Of a stretch of 64,000 nt of DNA, positions 55,115 to 64,000 are shown piece after piece (within the stretch, counting starts at the first letter, position 1; each line of letters opens with the position of its first letter). The notes beneath the pieces were generated by a model that was given only the letters and a program-made list of their open reading frames with translations, was not told the DNA's origin and did not search any database. This DNA comes from Triplophysa rosa. Taxonomy: Eukaryota > Chordata > Actinopteri > Cypriniformes > Nemacheilidae. The DNA lies in the NCBI RefSeq assembly GCF_024868665.1, contig NW_026634391.1, positions 1 through 64,000 on the forward strand, written 5' to 3'. The translations under genes and the position numbers were made by a program.

Positions 55115-55564
55115 ATGGAGAGATATCTAGTGATTCTCATAACAATATCAGGTAAACACCATTAATACTGTAGACAACACATTTAATATATCTAAATGAT
55201 TTAAAATAGGATCAAATGATGCTTTTGACAAAATGTTTTAAATGTACTGATGTGTTCAGTTTTACTTTAGGTGGATTTGCTAACAGCATTGGTCCACAGG
55301 ACAAGGACACTAATATATTCAAGAAAGAAGGAGAGCTTGTGACATTAACCTGCACATATCATACAAGAAGCAGCGATGTTATGCTTTCCTGGTACAGAGC
55401 AGATTTCAACAAAGAACCTCAATATTTACTGAGAAAAGGTGCTGGATCATGGAGTGATAGTGAGGATACACCGGACCACCGATTTAAGACCACTACATCA
55501 GATACATCTACTGAACTCATTATTGAAAGTGTGACTCTGTCAGATTCAGCTCTATATTATTGTG
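55115..55564 (+). CDS. TCR alpha/delta V segment V15
   Basis: The leader 55115-55151 (MERYLVILITIS) ends in phase 1 at GTAAAC; the V exon is 55271-55564. Open, with VTLTCTYH, LSWYRADF, FR3 HRFKTTTS and DSALYYC. The germline exon ends one base after the Cys codon (55561-55563), so it contributes practically no CDR3 residues, unlike its relatives, which add ALEP or longer. Otherwise complete. FR2 has WYRA instead of WYRQ. Confidence 0.8.
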
Positions 55565-55603
55565 CCCAGTGATATAAAATGCCTGAAAGGCTTCACAAAA
55601 ACT
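55565..55603 (+). other. V15 RSS (non-canonical heptamer)
   Basis: CCCAGTG immediately after the Cys codon plus one base, a 23-bp spacer, and ACAAAAACT (55595-55603). Confidence 0.83.
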
Positions 55604-56115
55604 CACTCGCCAAATTCTCATTTCATTAAACCACAAAGTAAACTGAATGTGTTTAAACGCCTGCTGAACAAAACGCGTGTAGTGATGAGGAAATGAGAAA
55701 GCTGTGAAATCATTTGTATTGAGTGTGCATGTCATGCAGTAAAAGAGGGTTAACCCTATAAGGGTCATTTTTCCAAAGAATTGTTTATTAATTAAAAAAC
55801 AAATTGCTTTATTTTTTGTTCGCATGTGCTGATCATGATACCACAATTGAATCAGTGTACAGCATGTATTAATGACTTTTTAAAACACTTCTGATCAAAA
55901 GAGTGAACACTTCACTATAACCACACCCACATACATAATAATCTGCCACATCTTCACTTCCTTCAGTGATATACAACAAACCACCACAGTTTCATTTCAC
56001 TTTTCATTCACAATATACAGTAAATCTACATTCAATGTAAGACACAGTGCTAAACATATATTTATATACACATGTTACAGAAGACAAACTCCTCTGTATT
56101 GTCTGGACTGTCAAA
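55604..56115 (+). repeat. V16 5' flank, duplicate of 40775-41189
   Basis: From 55770 the sequence matches the V9 flank but with a shorter TA tract. Confidence 0.7.
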
Positions 56116-56531
56116 ATGGAGACACAGATGACTTTACTCGTGATTTTCACTGTAGTTTCAGGTAAATATACTTTCATTATGTTAGAAAGTAAGAGATCAC
56201 ATTTTACTGCAAAGCAATTATCACTTGATATGATTTAACAGACTGAACTGTAATATATTGTATTAAAGTCTGATTACAGAAAAATAAAATATAATTTCAG
56301 GTGCATTCGCTGATAGAATCGGAGCAGAAGGAGATAATAATATAATGAGAAATGAAGGAGAATCTGTGACACGGAGCTGCACACATGAAATATCCGGCAG
56401 TTATGATACACTTTGGTACAGACAGTATCCTGACAGAGGACCTCAGCATTTCTCATATCAATCTAAACTCACTATTAAGAGTGTTTCTCTGTCAGATTCA
56501 GCTCTATATTACTGTGCTCTGAGACCTGCAG
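56116..56531 (+). CDS. TCR V segment V16, internal deletion
   Basis: The leader 56116-56161 (METQMTLLVIFTVVS) and V exon 56301-56531 are open. FR1 SVTRSCTHE keeps its Cys, the Trp is in DTLWYRQYP, and the exon ends DSALYYC then ALRPAA. Relative to V2, about 27 codons of CDR2 and FR3 are missing in frame (after QHFSYQ). The domain would lack several strands, so I doubt it folds. A pseudogene in function, though not in frame. Confidence 0.75.
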
Positions 56532-56570
56532 CCCAGTGATACAAAAAGCCTGAGAGTCTTTACAAAAACT
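56532..56570 (+). other. V16 RSS (non-canonical heptamer)
   Basis: CCCAGTG, a 23-bp spacer and ACAAAAACT (56562-56570). Confidence 0.83.
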
Positions 56571-57755
56571 CACATCAAACCACTATTATTGTGTGTAAAC
56601 CACAGCTCAGGAAATAAGGGGATGTGGAGACACCTGTGAATTTGGCTTTAAGAGACTGTTTTAAATATATAATCTTTTAACATGTATATGCTATTTAAAC
56701 TGTCAAAATGTCTCAGGATTTCAATTCAGAATTCTTTGATAATAATATTGTTTATTAATATTTCTGGCAAATGACCCTGAAGGGAAAGATAAATAAAGCT
56801 CTAAACACATGTGATGAATCTGCAGCTGTCAATGTCAAGATGAGAAGTTAAACCCTGTGTCAAGTGAACTTATAAATTGATTCATTAAATTATGTTTATT
56901 ACTATATAGTTTTACACGCATACATTTGAAGTGTAATCATTTGTACGTCACATCCAGTTATTCAGTCAAAATATTGGTAGTGAAAAACATTTCCAGTTTG
57001 TTCATTGGTAGCGGGGAATGCCAGTAACCAAACCCACATTACAAACACACGTGAGAACTTCAAACTGTTTTGTGCGCACTGTTCCAATATGGCAGACGAC
57101 CTACGAATAGCAGCCCAAAAAAACAACTGCCAATGCGGCATCTAGTTATACATATCAATAGAAAAGCCCAAACTGACCAAACAAACTGATGTAGTCGCAG
57201 AGCAGAAGTGCAATGGTGTTATTGCAGTGTTATCACCATCATTTTGCAAAGAGGTTTGTCTGTCACGTGTATTTTTGAGCTCAGTTTTATCAAGAGTTAT
57301 CACTGTTTTGAAAGCAGTTCTGCTTACCGCTGGGCAGGCTTTATATTCTCCCTCATCTCCCTCTCCTAGTTCCTAATCTCCTCTCTGCGCGTCAGTGCTT
57401 CTATGACCACGACCATAATCAGCCTCAGCCACGGGACCTGATGAAGGTCCGGCTGCTGCATAAAACCTGTGTTATTTTTGACACACATGCGGCACTGCTG
57501 CAATCTCACAAAGGCCAGGGAGTTGTGTGATTGGTCCAGCCGAATGTCTTTTAAAAAAGAAACCAATGGGCTGCTGATTAAGTGTCTCATGGGCTGGTCT
57601 ACCTGTTTTTTTTACAAACGTATTGGGTTGCCATAAAGATGTAAGCCACAAATCAATTTACCAGGTTAAAAACAGTATATGAGATGCATTGGCCCAAAAA
57701 GTGTGTCGGTCTACCAGGAAAATGCCCAGCATGCCCGATTACCAGTCCAGCCCTG
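56571..57755. other. Intergenic
   Basis: No V gene or other coding unit. 57340-57755 looks like an unnamed repeat. Confidence 0.35.
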
Positions 57756-57815
57756 ACTGTGCCATGAGGCCCACAGTGACAGCAAACACAACACAAAACA
57801 TAAATTAATATCTGT
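57756..57815 (+). pseudogene. V 3'-end relic
   Basis: GACTGTGCCATGAGGCC followed by CACAGTG (57772-57778) and an A/C-rich stretch looks like the last codons of a V exon plus a heptamer. No nonamer of quality is seen and the V body is gone. Confidence 0.4.
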
Positions 57816-58030
57816 CTATTTATTTTAGCATTGTGTTTTGTATGCCTTATTCATCCTATACTTTATGCAATATATAAGACAGACAGACAGACATGATAAT
57901 AGTCTAAAAGGTATTGAAAGATGACGTTTCATGAACATAATAAAACGTTCCTGTGTTCTCAGATGTATTTGGTGTGATTTAAAAATAACACAAATACTCA
58001 TAACAACTCTGATAACAAGCAATCATTCAA

Positions 58031-58291
58031 TGTTAAAAACTGCTGATTTGTCAATGTTAATTTCATTGATAAGCTTATCTTTTTATTTTCCAACGGACAA
58101 GTTTTGCTATTGAAATGCTATTGCAAGCATTGAAAGAAGAATTAACTTATTGAAGAGACAAGAGCTCAACTAAAGCAAACAATGATCACAACAATGGTGG
58201 TTTAATGAACTTTCAACATTTTTCAACTAGCGGGTGCAAATGTGATATTGATTCAATGCCATTAACATTGACAAATCAACCATTTTTAACA
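58031..58291. mobile_element. Foldback MITE (23900-family)
   Basis: TGTTAAAAACTGCTGATTTG at the left is mirrored at the right (CAAATCAACCATTTTTAACA). The centre has ACTAAAGCAAACAATGATCA. It is 261 bp. Confidence 0.7.
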
Positions 58292-60240
58292 TCGATTCAA
58301 TGGTTTTCATCAGAGAGAGCATTTAAATGGTCACTGCTCCTTTGAATGTCATTGTTTAGAAAAGCATCTGCTAAATGAGTAAATGAAATGTACCATTAAA
58401 GATGCAGTAAAAGTACCTTAAACGAAAATATACAATAAAATAATAGGCCTGATATTTCTGAGATCCCAAATTCCTACTTCTGTATTTCTAAATGAGTAAT
58501 ATGAACATGTTTTGTCATTATACATATTTTGAGGTTCCGCTCTCATGTTATGTCATGCATTCTGACTTCTTTACACTGTTAAACATGTTGACTTCTCATG
58601 CTTAACATGGTCAACTTGTTAAAAAACGAGTTGGACGTATGGCGTAGTATTTGATACACGGTATATAAACGGTGGATATAACGCTGGATTTGGAAATCGT
58701 TTGAAACTGATAGATGTCGCGGTCCCAGTGCTAAAAGATGCCGGACATGAACTGCACGCGGTAAGTCAAACTAAGTTATACGTCTGTGTTTTGTTGGCAA
58801 TCGGCTTGTCCGTGCATAATGTACAAAACACAAAGGGAAGATGTGATGTGTGTTGCTTGCTCGTGCTGTAGTTCCCACTCTCCCCACTAGTCCCACCTCT
58901 AGCAGCTCGTGTTTTTCCTGAAATAATCGCACAGCTGTATCTCTCTTTTATAAATTTGATCAAACTAAATACTCTTCGAAGATGCGAAGTATGCAATACT
59001 ACTGTATAGGCACTTACGATTAATATGAGATTGGCAGAAACTGCCTGTGATATGCGATCTTTAACACATGTTTACTAAAACCCACATACGATCACAAAGA
59101 GTTATGATGATAATAATAGAGCACATTTCTAGTGAGCATATTAATAATAATAGCAGTAATATCAATGCTTACAAACAGCATCTATTTAAATAAGAAAAGA
59201 CATCTGTGCTGTGATAGAGAAAGAGATGTCTTACAGAAAGTAAGTTAACCTTTGAATTGAAAGTATAAAGGAGAATTCATTAAAACATCGCTTATTTTTT
59301 ACTTTTGGAACTTCAGGCAAATGGAAAGTGTTTAAAGATGCACTTGATGTAATCATGGAAATAATCCAGCAGATGGCAGACTTCAGCTAAAAATGAGGAA
59401 TCTTAAACAGGCCTGTAAGGGGTGGACAATAAATACACACACTAGAGCTTCTAGAATTTTGTTTAGTGATGCACGATATTGGATTTTTGCTGATATCCGA
59501 TATGCCAATAATTTCCACCTCAATTAAGCCGATAGCCGATGCCGATATATGCTGTCTATCCACCGGGCGTTTTTCCTGTAGTATAAGTAGTACTTAAAAT
59601 TACTGTAGTATACTATAGTAAACTGCAGTAAAATTCTTAGATACTAGTGTTTTTTAACTTTACTATAGTATACAGTGATTATTAATTCACTACAAGGGCA
59701 CTACAATTTTAAAAAGCAAATACTATAGTACACCACAGTATTTTTTGTCTGAGTGTTCGATTTAAAGGGACTTTTATTTTGACGGGTCTTCGGGAAGACT
59801 TTTGTTTGCAGATAGCTTCACTCAAACAGTAAAACGATCGTAAAATAAACTCACAGAGCAACTGTTACAGTTATTGCACGTAACTGCAACAAAATGATAA
59901 TCATCACAAAAGTATAAGTAAAAAGAAATCATTTATTAACAATCTATTATTTTATGAATTAAATTCAACAAGTCGATCTCATCATGGCCCCATGGGAGAG
60001 GAAAGGACAACAGGTCCGCGAAGAACCGACGATGGAGAAGTTCACGACCAAAAGGACACCTGCCACAGTACCCCTTCCTGCAGGAAAACAGGAAAACAAC
60101 AAAAGAACCTTGCCCCTTCCTCTCGTGATTTTCACATTAACAGGCAATATAAACACTCATCATAACCCATCTCCACCAGGTGTCCCCAATTTAACAGAAA
60201 AAAACCCCTCAACACACTAACAAGACACGGTTATGGCAAG
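58292..60240. other. Intergenic, scattered repeats
   Basis: 59465-59550 is a GATATTGG/CCGATATGCC-type repeat. 59570-59740 is rich in TATAGTA/TACTATAG. The frames at 59965-60220 lie on opposite strands of the same bases and show nothing recognisable. Confidence 0.4.
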
Positions 60241-60279
60241 CCGAATTAGCTTTTAATCATTCTCAGGATATGCATTTTT

Positions 60280-61444
60280 GATATCAACAATTCAATTTTT
60301 ACTAGTAAAAATTATCATTCTTGATATCAACAATGGAATTTCTACTAGTAACAATTGCTGTTTTTGATATAAGTAATTACATTTTCACTAGTAAAAATGT
60401 GAATTCTTGATATCAGCAATGACGTCATCACTCGCAGAAATGTACATTCATGATATCAAAAATTGAATTTCAACTAGTAAAAAATGTAATTCTTGATATC
60501 TGTAATTGCATTTTTACTAGTTAAATATCACAATAGGCTGCCATTCAAATTCAATTTCAGATATCAGTAATTCGTTTCTTACATGTTAAAAATCTTATTT
60601 CAGATATCAGAAATGCAATTCTTACTAGTAAAAAACATAATTTTTGATATCAACAATTGTGTGGTTACTAGTGGCAATGTCTATTCTTGATATCAACAAT
60701 TGAATTACTACATGTAAAAATGCCAATTTCTGATATCAGTAATTACATTTTCACTAGTGACAATGTTAATTCTTGATATCAACAATGCGATTGTTACTAG
60801 TTAGAAAGCCATTTTAGATATCTACAATTACTCTCAGATTTATTGATATCAGAAATCTATTTCCTGATATCAGAAATACCAAATGCAACATGTTAAAATT
60901 CATTTGCAGATATCAAGAATGAGCATTTCAACTAGTAAAAATTGGATTCTTGATATCAGAAATTGACATTTTTACATGTAAGAAAGTAATTATTGATATC
61001 AAAAATTATATTTTTACTAGTAAGAAATACATTGTTGATATGTGTATTAGGAATTTTAACTAGTAAAAAACAAATTTTTGATATCTATAATTAGATTTAT
61101 ATAGCTTTGGCGCCATTTTAACATTTAAACATGTAGTTGTTGATATCAACAATGAATTTATCACTAGTTAAAATGCAAATTTTTGATATCAGGAATTGAA
61201 TTTCTACTAGTAACAATGGCTATTTTTGATATCAGTATTACATTTCCACTAGTAAAAATACGAATTCTTGATATCAAAAATGACGTCATCACTCGCATTT
61301 ATATGTTCATGATATCAATAATATAATTTTGACTAGTAAAAAACATAATTATTGATATCTGTAACTGAAATCTTACATGTAACAACGAATTAAGTACGTT
61401 TTAAAATCTAATTTTCACTAGTGAAAATGGTCATTTCTGATATC
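60280..61444. repeat. Array of alternating GATATC and ACTAGT/ACATGT palindromes
   Basis: 25 exact GATATC sites (plus GATATA and GATATG) alternate with 17 ACTAGT, 6 ACATGT and 2 ACTCGC sites. Same-type spacing is 43 bp (41-43), and opposite types are 21-22 bp apart. The cores extend to TTGATATCAA and TTTTACTAGTAAAA. Phase breaks occur near 60520-60560, 60817-60866 and 61086-61142. Two parts match as a higher-order repeat offset by 861 bp, each containing TGACGTCATCACTCGC (60420 and 61281). It ends about 125 bp before the integrase-like ATG. Function unknown. Confidence 0.9.
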
Positions 61445-61568
61445 ATGAATTCCTTTTCGGATATGCGCATAATAATAAAGAATGCTCATAAATATTCAAA
61501 TAAGTGTTTTTAAGCCTCAATCCAGTTCATTGGCTAGCAGAGTTGCTTGCAATGCAGTTAGGCTGGAA

Positions 61569-61821
61569 ATGGCGAACGAGGTTTTAAGACAAATTGAAAG
61601 GCATTGTTTTGCCATTGAAAGAGCATACCATCATGGTTTTTGTGGTCCAAGACATTTACATGCAATGGATGCATGTATAAGAAATGTATCAAGAGTGGCC
61701 AATCAATTAAGACCAGAGACTGTGGATGAACTGAAAGACTCTTTGGTCCACCTAAAAGGGATTTTGCTGGTGCAATTTGAACAGCAAGACCAGGCCTACT
61801 TTGCTGGGCGAATATATTCAG
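61569..61821 (+). CDS. Integrase-like gene, exon 1
   Basis: ATG 61569 gives MANEVLRQIERHCFAIERAY and a helical stretch to AGRIYSG, ending in phase 1 at GTGAGT. An in-frame ATG at 61482 lies close to the palindrome array and is less likely. A phase match to exon 2 at 63761 yields an uninterrupted reading frame across the splice. The N-terminal piece has no motif I recognise. Fish genomes carry several integrase-core proteins with this kind of short N-terminal exon (from memory). Confidence 0.65.
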
Positions 61822-62459
61822 GTGAGTAAAAGTGTTGTTCTGGAAAATCTGTTTAGGTATGTAAGATCAAATTAAATGTAATTGATTTATGCATTTTTTA
61901 TTTAATTGTAATCTTTAGCCTATATGCAACTTTTTCGTGTTGTACTCTCTTATTATGGTTACTCTCTTATTGTCATATTCAACAAATGTAGAATTTGTGC
62001 TGTCAAAGATAACGCGTTAACCATGCAATTAATTTGTTCAGATAAGCACGTAAAAAAATATGTGACGAAATTAACGCAGCATCCGTTTTTCTGTCACCAT
62101 TTGCTAACGTATACAGCATGATCACGCTCTTGCTCGTGCAAAGACTTTTAAACAATTTTAACACGATTTGAAAAGGTTACTTTGTCGTGTCCAGTATTGA
62201 TAGACAGCTAGCCGTGCAGCATGGCTCCGTTTTACGGAGAACTTCAGCTGTCTGTAAATCTATGTCAGACAGCGCACCAGAATTAGGGTTTCTTTCGTGC
62301 TTGAATGAACAAAAACACACAATATTATGTCATAAAGTCCATTTAGTCGAGTATCTTCGTAAGTACATACTTCTACGACTAAAATAAAGTGGTAAATTAA
62401 TATATAGAGTTGTGACAATGTGGAACACGTTAGATCTGCGTCTAGCAGCAGCTCTTAGA

Positions 62460-62737
62460 GGCTGTGTCCACCGAGGCGTTTACGCCTGCAGCCGGCGTGT
62501 TTTTTCAATTGTTTTCAACGGAAACGCTGCGCTTTAAAAAAAAGCCATCAGTTGACGTTTTTTTCCGCGCTCAGCGCTGGTGCTATGCGTTTTTCCAACA
62601 ATCAGCGCCGGCGTTCGACCGGGCGCCCAGAGTTGAAAAATGCTCAAATTTGGGCAGAACGCTGCACCTGCAGCGGGCGTTTTCAACCGAGCTCCTGCCG
62701 TTTTCAGCCGCGTAAATGCGAGTCGGTGGACACAGCC
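62460..62737. mobile_element. MITE in the intron of the integrase-like gene
   Basis: GGCTGTGTCCACCGAGGCG is mirrored at the right by TCGGTGGACACAGCC. It is 278 bp and GC-richer than the intron. Confidence 0.75.
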
Positions 62738-63760
62738 CCTTAAAGGTGCCGCACTCTTCTAAACTGTTGCTATGACTCCTGACCCTAATTTTAATCAACG
62801 AACAAAAGAAATAAGAATTCAAAATGTGTTTTGTGGCTTTAATCAAAATTCTCCTGTATTTTATGTCAAATTTAGCGGTCAAGAGACTGTGAAGTGCTTA
62901 AGAAATTTCAATTTCTGTATGTTTCCTATATGTTAGACAGGTAAAGGCACAGATATGAAATTATAATGGGCTCGTTAAGATTATTTAAAGTTCACTTAAA
63001 TTAAGAGTTTTTTAAACCGTAATAAATGTTAAAATTGATAGCTCTCAATTAAACTTAAATGTCGAATAATATTACAATTAAGAAGAAATACTTTTATAGA
63101 TACAGTAGTAGGAGTACTGATATCAGTAGAGATGCAGGTTTTCATGCATAAAAAGAAGGCCTTAAAGAAATATAAAAATAGACTGTCTTTATGTTGTTTC
63201 TACATTAATTCTGAGATGAAATGTGAAATTATTAGAATCTACAAGTATATTTTAAAACATTAATGTCGTGTGAAATTAATTGTGATTAATGGCAATTCAT
63301 TTCCCAAAAAAATAGCGATTAATTATAAAAACATTTTTGACAGACAGCGCTAGTTGTAATGTATGGAGGGATACAATTAGTGCATTTAAATGACTGTCAG
63401 AGGGAATTTTCTGCTCATGCCTTCTCTCTTATATGAGAACTCTACCCCAAACGGAACTTTCATTTCTTTTTACACTTATTTGTGCATAACATTTAATTGA
63501 TTATACTTTTATAAAATCACTTCCAGTTTGGAAAAATTGTCTCAATGCATCTTGGGCACCTATCCCTTTGACCAAAAGTTGTAGGCAGTGTGCTGTTGTT
63601 TGAGGACTTTGAAAAGTGAATCATAATTTAGAATAATCGCAATTAGTTCAATTAACTTGATTTCAAGTTTCAAAGCTCTGTTTCTCTCTTTGCTAATTCT
63701 TGCATCATTAGCACAACCTGTAATTTTTGTTTATTTGTTCTTCGTTTTCTTTTGTCTTAG

Positions 63761-64000
63761 GTGTACGTGGAAGACCTAAAATGAATATATCCAAACAGCA
63801 AATTGAGTTTCTTATGAAACAGGGACACACCATTAAACAGATGGCAAAGATGCTGTGCTGCTCTTCTTCATATCTGTACAGAAAAACAAAATCATTTGGA
63901 ATCCCTACACGAAAACTACAAGGACAAGTGATGGATGCGGAGCTCATAGAGCAAGTCAGAAGACTTCACAGTCTCTATCCCAATACGGGTAGTGAGGTAT
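63761..64000 (+). CDS. Integrase-like gene, exon 2 (partial)
   Basis: After a TTTTGTCTTAG acceptor the frame reads GVRGRPKMNISKQQIEFLMK, a helix-turn-helix (TIKQMAKMLCCSSSYLYRKT), then FGIPTRKL and LIEQVRRLHSLYPNTGSE. It is still open at the window end. This is the DNA-binding module that precedes a DDE integrase core in a fish protein family; the catalytic core itself lies beyond the edge and is not seen. It may be a transposase or a domesticated gene. Confidence 0.65.

Noticed and set aside
60280..61444. CRISPR-like regular spacing
   Set aside because: The repeat core is only 6-14 bp, two palindromes alternate, spacers are 15 bp and partly related, and the genome is vertebrate.
1..64000. 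TCR J, D or constant segments
   Set aside because: I found no F/W-G-x-G J motif with a 12-spacer RSS and no C-domain exon.

Overview
The window is teleost genomic DNA, probably from a cypriniform fish. Vertebrate immunoglobulin-type V segments with recombination signals sit among spliced small genes and a very dense mix of fish repeats: L2 LINE tails, tRNA-derived SINEs, Gypsy, DIRS, Tc1, a P-like element and MITEs. Nothing suggests a prokaryote. Three single N bases (6863, 10620, 48974) mark likely assembly joins.

The backbone is part of a T-cell receptor alpha/delta V-gene array, all on the + strand. I number the V units V1-V16 in order. Eight have an open leader and V exon: V2, V4, V5, V6, V7, V10, V13 and V14. 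V15 is open but contributes almost no CDR3, and V16 is open with an internal deletion. V1, V3, V8, V9, V11 and V12 are broken or partial. There are also an orphan leader (5004), a leader-FR2 fusion (43727) and two relic RSSs (54676, 57772). Four V families each have a characteristic RSS. No J, D or C segment is visible.

Layout: 1-3.5 kb Gypsy gag/pol end and LTRs; 3.5-17.4 kb V1-V7 with duplicated blocks and a THAP/P-like remnant; 17.4-23.5 kb repeats only; 23.6-31.6 kb a minisatellite split by a foldback element, a DIRS retroelement and a Tc1 element; 33.2-34.8 kb a secreted RNase A-family gene; 36-39.7 kb a candidate integrase-family first exon and a degraded Gypsy element; 40.4-43.9 kb V8-V10 and a pseudogene; 44.1-49.0 kb a 4.8-kb imperfect palindrome built on a 672-bp satellite; 49-56.6 kb V11-V16, partly a second copy of the V3-V7 block; 58-61.5 kb repeats ending in an array of alternating palindromes; 61.5-64 kb the start of a spliced integrase-like gene that runs off the end.

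The V genes would act together as alternative substrates for RAG recombination to distant J segments. Interspersed transposons, gene conversion and block duplication have expanded and damaged the array. The RNase gene beside TCR V genes recalls the mammalian RNASE-TRA/TRD linkage. The least explained structure is the 1.2-kb array at 60.28-61.44 kb, where GATATC and ACTAGT/ACATGT palindromes alternate about every 21.5 bp directly upstream of the integrase-like gene.
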